DNA of 64,000 nucleotides, taken from positions 806,001 to 870,000 of the forward strand of contig OX596338.1 in the NCBI GenBank assembly GCA_951394405.1, given 5' to 3'. This document shows positions 43,695-55,641 of this stretch, piece after piece. The position numbers were made by a program, and so were the translations under genes. The notes beneath the pieces are model-generated. The model saw only the letters and a list, made by a program, of their open reading frames with translations, had not been told where the DNA came from and did not search any database. How positions within the stretch are numbered: the first letter of the stretch is position 1; every line of letters starts with the position of its first letter. This DNA comes from Coprinellus micaceus. Its lineage: Eukaryota; Basidiomycota; Agaricomycetes; Agaricales; Psathyrellaceae.

Positions 43695-45495
43695 GTGACA
43701 GCGAGTGGGACGGCGAATGATTCACCGAGTCAGCTAGTCGCCTTGGAAGAGTGCCGCAACTTCTGGTGCGGTTTCTTGGGATGCTTAGGAGCTAGGAACG
43801 AGCACGTGGCTAGACGGAGGGTCCACCTCTTCACTCCTCAGTGGAATGTCGAGCCCCTCCGGATGTCGATCGGGTGCCTGGTGGGTAGAGGCGAAATCGA
43901 TGTCCGGTGGGTAGAGGCGCCGCTTAACCAGAAGAAAGAGGAAGCTCCTCGTCTTCGTGGCAGGGATGGAGCCGCTTTCTGCGGGTCAGAGTTCGAAGCG
44001 ATGCGAAAGTCGGCAAGACGAAGCTCAGCGGGGTCCCAGCGAGATGCAGTGCGACTTGAACGGAGGGATCATCCAGCTTGGCAAGTGTCTCGAGCCCCAT
44101 TCCAAGGGAGGCACTCGACACTCCCGCCCTTTGTCGCTTGTATGAGGTAGATTGGATACGCTCGACGTGGTGGTAGAGGGCTAGAACGTGGCAGAGGTCG
44201 AAGAGATTGTAGCGTGCCCCAGCAAGATTGCGACAAAGCAACGAAGGAAGACAGCAGTTCACAGACTAGGATCGTCCAGCTCGTTCGGCGCTCTTGATAT
44301 TCCACACCAGCGAAGAATCTATCGATCGTGGTCCCGGGTGGGTGCCGGGGTTGTTCTACGAGGGTGAGTTCTTATTCCCGACGCAGGTAGCAAACGTTGA
44401 TTTCGTTCCTCACCCAAAGCTGGGGCCGTGGAACGGCATCTTGCTGGAATACAGGGGTAGTGGTCACTGAATTGGATAATAAAGAGGCCCAAGAAAGTAA
44501 CCTATGTGGTACTCTCTCCAGGGAGGAATGATCTTGCTGCATGTGTCGAGTATGTGGCGGGAGGAGAGAACCCATTATATTCCCAGACGCCCAGAATCAG
44601 AACAGTGCCCGGCTTGACCCACGCGCCAACGATTTTGATCTCTTCCTTGCTTCTTCCTGCTCTCTCTCATGTGGCAGCCCGTCGCTGAGACCCTAGGGGT
44701 TCTCTAACCAGACTCATTCGACAGTTTCCCGCGCAATGGCTTAAGGGTCGGCAGGTATGTGACGTTTATTTTCCTCGCAGAGATATCTACAGGAGAACCG
44801 ATATAACCTAGAATCCTCTCAAAACGTCGATTTCTTCTGCAGTGCAGCGCTCACTTGGAAGCTTATACGCGCAGCTCTACGGGCTTACAAGACGATACAT
44901 GGATGTGAGGGGCGGTGGCTGGCCGGCGGCCCCGCCTAGGTTTGGAAGACGCCCGAGTTGGCTGTCGTCGTCGTGGGTGTTCACCCTAGGTCGGGGAGGG
45001 GACAGTGGTGGCGAGGAAGAGGTCGGAGGTGAGACTGGGGTGGGGGTGCGGACAGGGATGGGCGGCCCGTTGGAAGCATGGAACGCCAAGGGCGGGATGA
45101 GGTGAGCATCACGCCGTCTCTTTACCTCCAACGAACAGTTCCTCAGTTATATCCCCAGGCGTCGGGTTTGGCACCCGTCGGATCTCTTCGAATATGGGGC
45201 GGGATCACCCTACCATACAACTGGCGAGAACCCCAAGCAACGGGACTTCGAAAACCGACGTGACAAAGTGGCTCCACCGACCTTGCGAAATTTAGGACTG
45301 AAGTCGAAGGCTGACTGGGTCCGTGATAGAATGGGCCTCTCCAATCTAACGAGAGAAAAGGGATCCGCTCATTTTTCTCGGAGAAGAATGGAGGGAATCG
45401 GCAGCAAGACCACCTACACGGCCCCGTGGGAGACGCGTGGACGAGCAGGTACGTCTCTGGACAATGAGTGGGATGTCATATATTCGTGGATCTGA
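43695..45495 (+). pseudogene. Multi-exon repeat-family gene with in-frame TGA, right copy
   Basis: Supported exons: about 43695-44132 (start unresolved), 44270-44456, 44498-44754, 44848-44904 and 45139-45495 (stop 45493-45495). Phases fit for the middle exons, with a 41-nt intron at 44457-44497. Key peptides are GLFYEGEFLFPTQVANVDF, VVLSPGRNDLAACVEYVAGG, RLIRQFPAQWLKGRQ, SLYAQLYGLTRRYMD and SYIPRRRVWHPSDLFEYGAG. The continuity of protein-like sequence on both sides of TGA 44686-44688 suggests a premature stop from a CGA codon. It reads as a family known to me only as a dispersed uncharacterised basidiomycete protein. The section 44,905-45,138 is Gly/Pro-rich and may be intronic. Confidence 0.6.
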
Positions 45496-46792
45496 CCAGC
45501 CGAAGGGCTCTTCCAGATAGGAAACGGTCGGCGAGTCCTGACCACGTCAAAGGTCTCTGTGTTTGTCCCTTTTCTTGTCCGGGGGTAGTGGAATGGAGAG
45601 TGGGTTGGATGGTTCGGCTCCTCGTCCCAGTGTAGCATGAATAAAGGTATGTTTAGATTCACCGCTGGGATACCATATACCATGAATCGCAATCTGAGGC
45701 CGCATGCAGGGTTTGGTCGACATTTGGTTCCAAAAGCCAGCCAAGTCGGTGTCCTCACGGACAAAAGGACACCGACGGTTGGAATTCCAACTGCCAGAGG
45801 AATAGGAATGGAGGAATGCCTTGGAGGAGAATGGAGGGCGATCCTGGGCGATCCTAGGTTCCGGCCTCCCCGTCTAAATGCGAGGTGGGTTTCCGTTCGA
45901 TACAAAGATGTTGTGCGAGTCGCTGATCCAATGGGATTGCTGTAGGAGGCACGAGCGTTCTTGGACAATAGGCCGCGCTGATACAGGGCGGTGGACCCGC
46001 TCATGCATGGAGGCCAGAGAGATGGCATGTTATGTCGTAGGGTGGAGGCACTTCAAGCGACGAGCACGATGGACCACTCTGGGTAACGACATGGCCACCG
46101 TGGACCCGCGCGAGCTGTGGGTGAGCATTCTGTCTTGATTGGGGGTGCATAGATGTGGAACTGACGGGTCCTTTAGGTCTCCTTCATACAATCGCAGCGC
46201 TTAGGCGGGACGACCCACCATCCATTTCAGAGGGTCTTCGAACGGGCGGAAAGGGTTGCGCGATCGCATCAAGCGTGAGGCTACCAGCGCATCCACTGGA
46301 GAGAGACTTGGGAGGTGTGGGGGGATAGAGGTGGATGGATCATGGGATTTGATTTAGGACGTGGCCGACTAGTTGTAGCAGGCGTTCACTATACACCACC
46401 GATGAAGGGGGGTGTTGGACGGCTCGAGTCATCGATACGCGGAGTGGGTGCGACGCGTTGAGGGACGCTGGGCGACCTTGGAATCCGTCGGACCATCTTG
46501 GTGCTGAGATTCCCTCTCCAGGGTCCTAGCAGGAAGCTTGAGGGAGCTGAGTGGCGGCCTGGCTTGCACGCAAGTCTGCATATTTCGCCGCGCGCGACTA
46601 GCGAAGCTTGGGGCCCTTTGAAGGGCGAAGGTGGGCGCCGAGGTGCCACGAATGTGTCGATGAAGGCGTCTGCCTCGGGCCCGTCGTTCATATTGTACTC
46701 GAAGGCGGGTTGGGGTCGGTCTGGGAGACGAGAGGGTGGAAACGCGATGAGGCTTGGACGTACAGGGTGCGGCCAGGCGATCCGTCTCAGGG
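45496..46792. other. Remainder of IR-B right arm, no resolved gene
   Basis: Open frames exist on both strands (a 204-codon minus frame at 45,414-46,028; plus frames at 45,637-45,945 and 45,878-46,138; a Pro-rich minus frame at 46,389-46,691) and are mirrored at 20,615-21,993. I cannot decide which, if any, is real. The plus-strand frames could be further exons of the gene above. Confidence 0.35.
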
Positions 46793-47365
46793 TGGAACGT
46801 CGCGGTCATCATAATGACAATCGGGAGACTGCGAGAAGGATTCTCAGTCTGGTGGTGACAGCCGGGGACTCCCCCTCTCGAAACCGGCAAGGGAAGGACG
46901 GCGACTATGCTATCCAGCTCACCATGTGAAGGGTACAGAAATGCGCTTAGCCCACCTCCCGATCAGCGCTCAACATCACACTTATGGTGTACACGCCGAG
47001 GGCAATGGAGCGTATTGCGAGCCTGCTTTCGCGGACCCGCATTAATATTCTTCAAAGGGCCGGGCGTGTGCCACTAGCTCCTTCTCCGTTTTTGGTGCAT
47101 TGTGAGCGAGGCAGAGTACGGAATTTAATTCCACTCCTGTTCACCCCGGCGGCATGAATACATTCCAACGGGCTCTCGAGCGAAGGCTCCATCTACGCGC
47201 TCCACGTCAAGCCCCATGATGGTATCTGTGTACTCATCCATTCTTTCGATGTGAGGTACTTGGTTGGGCGAAGGGTAGCTTCAACCCTTTCCAGTTCATT
47301 TGGGTAACCAAGCCCGCTCACGTGTTCCGTTTTGAGCCTGATATGGCAAAGGGCGTTCATGGCCC
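46793..47365. other. Intergenic, no gene seen
   Basis: No protein-like exon found on either strand between the outer edge of IR-B and the next gene. Confidence 0.4.
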
Positions 47366-48068
47366 TTGGTCCCGCTACAAGGGCGTGTCTGGTTGGATTT
47401 ACCTTTGCCGTCCTTGGGGGCGTTTAATTCCTCAGTAAAATGCGCTTGTCCGGGTCGAGCGGACCGGGTGGCGAGTCAAAGCCTTCTCGTGCTAAGTAAT
47501 TACCTCTCAGTGCTCAGTTGGAAATGTGAGGTTGAGACGTTTCCCTCGACTTCCTATACGAGGGTGAAATTATATCTCCAAAGACTGTTTCCAGCCCGTC
47601 AGTCCAACCGTCAGCACACCGTGCAGATATACTTGGCCGCGAAATACCCGAGCGTCGTCCTTCAAGCAATGAAAGTGAGCCCAAGCAGGTTTCGGGTATC
47701 GTATTCGCGCTTACCGGTGTAGGGATTGATCGCCTCTCTTGTCCGGCAACATCTGTCGCACAGAGTGAGCTGGAAAAAGCAAGATAAGAAGCAAATCGAT
47801 AAGGTCTCGGCAAGTGTAGGTGTTCCGTCCCATGAAACGACGTTTACGACTGACCAATTGCCTTGCTAGGTCGTCGTTCGAAACCCTGGAATTCCTTTGA
47901 AGGGAAAGCATCTGCGTGACGCCATTAGAGCCGAGTTAGAAGCATGGAACAAGCTCAAGCTCAGTCCAACCCCGGGCGCTTACAGGGTTATTTCGAACTC
48001 AGATTCTGACGGCGTGAGTATCCGTCGAATCATCACGCCCACACTTGCAGTCTGACCATGTTTTTTGA
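47366..48068 (+). CDS. Multi-exon hypothetical protein, Lys-rich
   Basis: Exons in phase 0: about 47366-47554, 47627-47674, 47723-47815, 47870-48013 and 48051-48068. The three central exons are the best supported: IYLAAKYPSVVLQAMK, then SLVRQHLSHRVSWKKQDKKQ, then IPLKGKHLRDAIRAELEAWN. Each is bounded by GT-AG ends and the joins read smoothly. The last intron (37 nt) is very short; the alternative is readthrough. The start is uncertain. Sequence is basic and largely helical, with no domain I recognise. Confidence 0.5.
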
Positions 48069-48677
48069 AGGCTGGAAGTGAAACTTGAACAATACACAAT
48101 ATCGGACCCAGCATAGTTTGAGTGGCTTGCTCCCACTCCCGAAGATCGGGCACTCATAACTGCCACTGGATGATCCTCGATGATGTGGTCGATGATCGTG
48201 CCTAAAGCATGAATCATTGGTTTTGAACCCAGTTATGGATTTTAGTCCCTGGAGGATGGGTTAGAGAATGCACACTTGTTGAACATCGAATATCTATATT
48301 GAGTTTACACTGTTTGTGCGAGAAACATTCACAAAAGACCGCAGCTGACACGCATCACAATGTTCTCCGCGTTGCTATGCGTGTCGAGCCACGAATGTCC
48401 ATGCCAACGTTTTGAACAAACCGCGCTGTCAAACTCTGCATTCTCGCAACGCATGTTTGAGCGTGTAGTGCCCGCTTTCGTATTCAGCCTTTTTTGTTGG
48501 ATGATAGCACCGCGATTGGCGTCCGGGGATGCTGGATGTTTTGATGGATTTGTCATGCACTTGTGGGGCATGAAAACCGATGCTTGCCCGTAGTGTAAGG
48601 TTCATTCGTTGACCTGACATTCGCCCTGGGTGTTCGAGCTGTCCCCCCACACGTTCATTTAGTTACATTGAGACGGC

Positions 48678-48842
48678 CTTCTGGAACTTTTGCGATATTC
48701 CCCTCCGTCCTCGTCGTCCCATGCTAAGTGTGCTTCCAGGGACATTCCAGAAGTTCCTGGGATAGATTTCAGGGCAGTCGGGTTCGTGGCTCAGCGCTGT
48801 CACTGTCCCCGAAACCAAGATGAGATCCCGTCATATTGGCCT
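48678..48842 (+). repeat. Diverged direct repeat, copy 1
   Basis: Shares with 49,224-49,386 the ordered motifs CTTCTGGAA, CATCCCATG/GTCCCATG, CATTCCAGAAG, a GCTGTC(A/T)CTGTC block and CAAGATGAGAT/CCAGATGAGAT, with substitutions and indels between them. Origin is unknown; perhaps an old tandem duplication or a small element. Confidence 0.55.
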
Positions 48843-49223
48843 TGAATCGACGTTCAGAGCAGGAGCGTGGCCTTGAACTAGAGCCTACTACCAGTATGGG
48901 GGTGGACGACCGCTTCCGGAATCCGAACCCTCGCAAAAATGCCCATTTGAAAGTACAAGCAGGGTTACACCCGGTTACTTGACCTTACGATGCTATCTCT
49001 AGAAGACTTAGAAGGGGGTTCAGCACATTATCCATTCACCTTTCGAGCTGCCAATTTGAATGAGGGCTTAACAGCATCCTCAGAAACATCCGAGTTCCAA
49101 ACCATTTCTACGATCGCTTTTCAAATTCGGTTATTCACTATCCCCAGCTCCTAACACGCTCTTCCCTCCACCACGTTCCACCTTGCCTTTGACCGCTGGA
49201 CATTCACACGTACGCTGCGACGG

Positions 49224-49386
49224 CTTCTGGAAAGCCTCTTTACAAAGGTGTCCACATCGACCTGCCAGCCCCCGTCATCCCATGAGGACTCTGTGGGCAT
49301 TCCAGAAGCCTCCCGCGTAGATATTAGCTCACGGCTATCGTGCTGTCTCTGTCACTGAAAGCCAGATGAGATTCATGGCAAACCAG
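49224..49386 (+). repeat. Diverged direct repeat, copy 2
   Basis: Second copy of the segment at 48,678-48,842. No terminal inverted repeats or coding potential seen. Confidence 0.55.
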
Positions 49387-49400
49387 TCGCGGGCATGCAG

Positions 49401-52400
49401 GGCCTGACAGAGAACCTGACTTGCCCTGACGTGTGGAGAAGAGGCCTCGACCTGTCAGAGTAAATGAGATCCAGGGGCTGCCTGCGAACCTTGAGATGAA
49501 GGGCTCAACGTGTCATCGCTGTCGTGAAGGGGAGGATCCCCGAACATACCAAGTGTTGCTGAAGACGCTTGAATATCCTGAAGGGACCGACGCAGGACAC
49601 TGGGCAGTCTCCTAGCGGGTCTGTGTCGCCGGACCCTGGCTTCATGAACTGTGGAACACACTTCTATGCATCGAAATTCAAGGTTAGAGGTGCGGTCGCG
49701 CCCGATGTTCGAGGGATCGGTTCAAGGAAGTTCAGTTCGTCGCTGCAATGCCTCATACTATGCGCCACCCGGCAATTCAACCTAAAGGCCTAACCACAAG
49801 GCGAAGTTAAAGCAGCGTGTTACGACCCACGAACTGTCTTATCGTTGTTCACCGAGACCATATATGCAATTATTGCGCTATTCCGACGAACTCGAAATGC
49901 ACGCCATCCATGCCTCTGGATTCCGGACTCGTCGCGATTGCCCCGCAGGCCTGTTCCGCATTGAATTAATCGGCCATTTAGATTTATGGTTTTATCGTTA
50001 CCATGATGGGACCTTGAACTCACCGACGGACCCGCACGAGAAGACGGGGAGATGGCGGGCTGACGGTAGGAGCGGGGTGGAAGCCGGCGGGCGTGCCTGG
50101 TACTATAAAGGTGACGCTGACACGGTTCATCTTGCGTATCTGACTGCGAGTTCATGCGCAAAAATCTCGTGTTTCGGGAAGGGAGGATAGGAGCCGCACC
50201 CGTCGCGACAGTGATTTATAAACGATTATACATCCTTGAATTTCAAGGCGCTTCTGCGTTCTTGATCTGCATAATCGCGATATACCCTGTGTAGATGATT
50301 GGTAAGGTAGAAACGGACGAAATATTGCCTAGATCGATTGTACACACCTCACCGGGCGAACCGTCCTCAACCAGACGACCCACACGTCCCCTATACATTC
50401 CCGCAAACGGGCGCAGCGAAACCACCTGGATGGAACGTCGAATGCAGTTCCCGCACGCGGAACCTTTTGTGGCGTCGGCACCTTTGAAGACCGTAAGGCC
50501 ACCCAAATCATATTGCTGCGTCGCAGAGGGGGCAGCTGGGGGGAGTCACAGCAGGATATTATGCCTCCCCGGAGGATCGAAAGTTTGATTTGAAAACTGT
50601 ACTTGATGGATTGTACTTCTCTGGCTCGCAGAAGCTGCAAAAAAGGCAACCGGTATAGGGGAAGTCGTTGGAGGGTGAAGAGTTAATCAAGTCGTGTCGG
50701 AGGGTTGGTTCATTTCCGTTGCTGCCAGCTTGGAGCCGTAGCCTTGTACTAGAGATGCACAATGCGACCGAGCCGAACGGGAGATAGGGGTGACCAAGTG
50801 TCGATCAAGGTCAGTCCATCGTGAAGGTCGGCCAGAGAAGGCCAGAGCCAGACCGCAATGTTGACAATTTGGAACCTAAATCAAAGAGGGATGAGTGTAT
50901 CGATACCGAAGGCTATAAAAGCTTACTTCAGATAGAGTACTATGGTTCGCCCGCTCCCATTGATCATTGGCGAGCGTCATTTGACGCACGACTGGGATAT
51001 CGTCTAGGGCACAAATGCACCCCCAACCCCGTGGTTTGAAGCAATCCGGTTCGCTTCGCTTAGGCTAAACACCTAAGCGGTGGCTTTGGTATGGCTTTGG
51101 TCTTCGGTGAGCTCCATGCGTAGTATACTAGTACCTGAGTACCTCCGGTTCGAATCGATGTAAATGTGAGCAGCGCACTCCTCCAAATGTCCAAGAAAAT
51201 TATAATAGCACATGGGGTTCTGGAGCTGGCCGGACAAGCAAGCGAATGTGGCGCATATTTGCTTTCCCTGGAAACTAAGTAAGTTGGCAGACCAGCAAAT
51301 GAAAGGCTCCACAGCACCTTGCCTCGATAAACCAATGTCCCTCCACAGGTCCTCCGGTTAGCACATCACGAGGGGTTGAAGATGTAGCAATACTAGGCGG
51401 GAAGCGCCCATAGATCCGGATTGCTGTAAATAGGAGCCTCGAGACGAATAGTAGCATTCACAGCTCAGAGTCGAGTGCGAGAACAACGAGGAATGGCTCG
51501 GGAACCCCTCTCATTAGGGTGTATCTTGCCCGGAATACCGAGGTCCTGGGAGGGAAGGCCAGAGGAGCAGGGGGTCCGCAGCCTATCAAGCGGAGCCACT
51601 AACAAAGTGTTTCAGTTATATGAAGCCAGGGAGCTCCAGGGAGTCGCCTTCGCGGTCGAACATGGGAGATCGAGAACAAGAATGCTGCCACAGCCAAAGA
51701 CGCGTCGCGTCGCGTCAGTGCATGGTCAGCTGATTCCGAGGCTCTGATTGGCTGAGGCGCGCTTCGTGCAACCTCGGTCTTCGGCCAAGTCCTGGCCAAG
51801 TCCTAGGACTGTCCTGCATATGGGCGCCAGCTGAAGCCCTCCACTAAGGGTCAACCCAGATCAGATCCAATTAGGTTGATGTCATGGATATCGGTGAGCG
51901 TGAAGGAGAACGAGCCCCTAAATATGTACTATCAGCCCGAGCGATTGGACCATAACCTGAATGTTCTCGGGCTGAAGGGGCCCCCGCGCGCCAAACGTGG
52001 TAAGAATGTCCTCTGGTAAACGACAGAACACCCATAAAACATGACTTCAATATCCCCAGCAACACGAAGAGCGATCTCCACGGGCTGAGTGTTGCAGAAG
52101 TGACGCCGAAGGCCAGGGGAATAAAATCGCCGAAAATACACTCTAAAATTCGCCTCACTGCATATAGGCATCGGAGGGAAGGTCTCCCGAAGGAGCGCCC
52201 AAGCACATGGCATGAGTTGAACCAGAGCGCTCAACCGTAGCTATCCAACTCGCGACAGTAAATTGGTCGCTACTTGGAGTATTCGGCCACCAGTATCATC
52301 AACAGGGATCCGTTCAGCTAAAACGAGGCATTCAGCGCGCAGTCGAGCTACATACGTACATCGGCAGATTAGTATGTGGAAATAATGTCATACTGAGCCA

Positions 52401-54954
52401 GGCAAACCGGAATATCATAAGGATACACATCTGGTATGACATACAGCGGTCTTAACACCCAAGTATCGGCGAATCGTGAGGATCAAGGTGTCGTCAAGAC
52501 GTGGTCGGAGTGCGATCATTTCTCTTCCAGTAGATGTCAGCTTCAACAGGCAAGATACGCAGCATGTATTTGACAGCGCTGGTCTTGAGTGGCCATGGCC
52601 ACAGGCAACCGGCTTGAGTCATGACACGGTTGAGTCCCAGGTCGAACCCCTCCGAATCGAATTGACGCAACCCGTCGAGGCTACTCGAACCGGTGAAACA
52701 CACCGATTGAGTTCACACCCAAGTACTTGGAGGCTGGACAGCAGTGGAGCATTACAGATTGAATCCAGAGGTGCCTTTAAAGAGGGCGTCGTGGGCGAGC
52801 CGGAAAGGTGCGATGACACAGCGTACGAGTCAAAAGAAGCACACCGGTGTAGTCCTGAGGCTGCACGGTAGCGCAGAGCGATCGAGAAGCTCTTGAAGAG
52901 TGTCCAGCATATGGTAGTCAGAAAGGCCGCGATACCACGGCATAGGGGCCTGGAGGTACCACACCAGTGTTCTCCTCATTGAGAGGCAGACAGCACAGAG
53001 AGCGATCGAATTCTCGGGTGATCGCATAGATACGCCGAGGGTCCAGGACGCATCGAGTCAAAGGGAGTCATCGCGCCCGGTAGATCCCAGCCCTCAGGCG
53101 CACAGGGACTTCAACGAGAATCTAGAGGAAGTCAGTGGAAGAAAGGGAAATGAATGGGACGCACCGGCGATCCAAATAACACAATACGGTACCCTCGTAC
53201 CTAATTGCAGCGAAGTATGGAAGGGTTCGGGAGAAGGACAAGGACAATCATAAGCATGATAGCGAAAGAAGACGCCATTCGTCTTGACACCCCAAAGAAT
53301 TGCAGATAAGTCGCCACTGAAGTCACATATGATATCGTGTGCCGTGAAGGGAGAGAGCGAAAGATCAGCGTCCCAGTGAAAGAGGACAAACTGATATTGC
53401 CCCTACACGCGCCTGCAACGTGTCTATCCACGAAGCCAGACGGACCTAGCCACGCGCTGGCGTCTATCTCGCCCAAGAAATCGATTAGATCACGACGGAT
53501 CCCCGCGATCGACAGCTGACAATGGCAGAAGGGTACTTCCTTGGGAGACCCGACAGGCCAAAGGGCCGAGGGGATGAGATGGTGGTGGGGCTAGGATGAG
53601 CAGGGCTGCGGGCATCCTGGCTCACGAAGGTTCAGTTCCAAGTCTGGTGCCAACACGATAACAGGCCGACTTCCGAGGTCGCCTTAGCCTTCGCTGGTGA
53701 GTTCGAGCCCTCTCTAGCGCTTACCTCGCTCCAGTGACAAGGCGCTCCAGCGCCTATTTACACATCCCCATCGATTTTACCGGTTGGCATGCATATCAAC
53801 CAACGACGTCGGATGAGTGGATGGTTGGCAATACAAAAAAGCATGAGTAACATGGGAAATGCAGGGAAAGCCCGGAAAAGCCAAATGGTGAAGAATACGG
53901 AAAACTGGAAGACCTCGGGGTGTAGGCAGCCGCACCGGGCTTCGGAATCAAATGAGCCGGCCGTTGCCTGGTTCGCCCTGCTGCGGGATTGAGAAACGGC
54001 AACCCGAGAAAGTAGGGGTTGGAGAGAGGTAGAGAAAGATGAACGGGAGACGGAGGACCCAAAAGAAAGGTGCCATGCATTGGCAGGGTGGAACAGCCAC
54101 AGAAAATAAAGGCGCTCGTGCGGGCGCCTAACGAAATTGAAAATCTGCACGAACCGATGCACACGGCGGATTCTCCATCAAATAAAGAGGCGGCACACGG
54201 CGCGATGCGTACCTGAATATAGTTGAGCCTCGACTCGGCGGGGGTATTCGTGCAATTGGTTCGCCTCGGGTACGCGAGTCGGGCGGGCCAGCAACAACCA
54301 ATGAGCGTGACGCGCCTATGACCCGCTGCAAAATCCGACTCCATAAGCGCAAATGTGATAGAATGAATTCAACTGACCGAGGCCCATCGTCGTCGCCACG
54401 CCATCGTCCCCAGCTGCACAACGCCCCAAGCTCCTGATTTCGCTCCTCCTGCGTCCCCCAACGCATCTGATAAATCCGCTCATGGTCCTTCTCCGAGTTC
54501 TGGCGTGCGCGTTCCAGCGGCACACGGACCCGATGTGTCCAACTATAACCCTCTCGCCAACTTCTCCTTCTGGCCCAGAGTCAGACTGACTCGGATCGAC
54601 GGGGCAGAGGGTTCGACGAGGTCGCTGCCGCTCCCGGTGAGCAGGAGACGATGACCAACGGGCCTGACGATGAGCAGAACACAAAAACGGAAGAGGCACA
54701 AAAAGGAAATTTCCTCCGTTGGCCATCATTTGATCGAGTGATCGCAGGCAACCGGCGGCTCGTGGCCCTGGTGATGTCACCACCCGAGAAGCCCCTATTT
54801 CGAGGTTCGTTGCAATCCATCTTGACGACTGCGCGAGTACCGGGGGAGGTATGGGGAAGATGGATACAGGGAACGGGCCACAGCACTAAAGCTACAGGTA
54901 TGCATTGCCTTCAAGGGGATTAGAGACCCGAAAAGCGAGATAAGCGCCAATTAG
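49401..54954. other. Unresolved 5.5-kb stretch with scattered coding-like pieces
   Basis: Protein-like fragments appear on the minus strand at 51,073-51,312 (NFLGHLEECAAHIYIDSNRR) and 51,932-52,234 (VEIALRVAGDIEVMFYGCSV), and on the plus strand at 54,651-54,895 (GNFLRWPSFDRVIAGNRRLV, perhaps a 5' exon of the next gene). I could not assemble genes, and the minus-strand frames between 53,758 and 54,783 look like antisense. Probably a mix of small unrecognised genes and decayed repeats. Confidence 0.3.
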
Positions 54955-55641
54955 GCTTCTTGCGATTTCCTCGCAGCCGTCGACGATCCGCTTCCACGTC
55001 GTGCCATTCCCGAGCCCTGCTGTCGACGTATATGGGACGTACCTTTGAACAGCTCTGCTTCCATGTTTGTTTTGCTTTCTTGATGGGCCGGGCAGTTCTC
55101 CTTTCCTCTGTCGTTCAAGAGTACTCGATTGGGTGCCTTCTTGGCATGGAAGCCCACTGGCCAATCTCACTTGGCTCAAGTGTCCTACTCTCTACTGTAC
55201 TTTATGTGGCTCCTACACCTTCCACTTGGGCTCAGCGTCATATCCATAGCTATAGTATGTCATTGACGTCGTCCACAGGCTCCGATAAATAGCGTTCTAG
55301 CACTAATTCCAGCGATCTCCGCTACGCTTCATATGCGGCCTCACTCCACTCGATCGCGCAGACACACTACGTCGGTGTGCGTCACCCTAACTCCTCTGAC
55401 CTAGTGAGTGTTTAGCGCTCGATAACTTCTCTATTGTGGCCAGGACGTCGTTCTCCTGCGACTACAGACTCAAGGCTCGGAGCGCGTAGCTAAAGTGGAC
55501 CAGTTCGATTCGCGTATGTCCATACCTCCTGACATATTGCTCACGATTAATATGAGGCGAGGGTCTTTATCACCAGCACCAAACCTTATCGTACCAGAGT
55601 TTGTGCTCCTCCTGCGGCATGTCGTCCATCGTACACACTGA
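54955..55641 (+). CDS. Multi-exon hypothetical membrane-associated protein, 5' incomplete
   Basis: Six exons: 54955-55027, 55096-55254, 55293-55403, 55444-55513 and 55577-55641, preceded by at least one unresolved exon; phases agree throughout. The joined product (at least 159 residues) begins LLAISSQPSTIRFHVVPFPS, then FLAWKPTGQ, then a hydrophobic stretch (YFMWLLHLPLGLSVISIAI) that looks like a membrane helix or buried strand pair, then THYVGVRHPNSSDLDVVLLR and a short Val/Leu-rich end at TGA 55639-55641. Two introns are only 38-40 nt. Five exons are listed because the sixth, upstream, cannot be placed. I recognise no family. Confidence 0.5.

Larger units (their letters stand above)
43605..46792 (-). 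repeat. Inverted repeat B, right arm (3,188 bp)
   Basis: Reverse complement of 20,615-23,802. No internal differences were noticed in the compared frames. The flank sequences on both sides differ from those of the left arm. Confidence 0.95.
48069..49400. other. Intergenic with two diverged direct repeats
   Basis: No gene supported. Two related segments, 48,678-48,842 and 49,224-49,386, lie in direct orientation about 545 bp apart. Confidence 0.45.

Noticed and set aside
54316..54783. 155-codon minus-strand open frame
   Set aside because: Arg/Ser/Gly-rich, antisense to a better plus-strand frame, and not extendable over splice sites.
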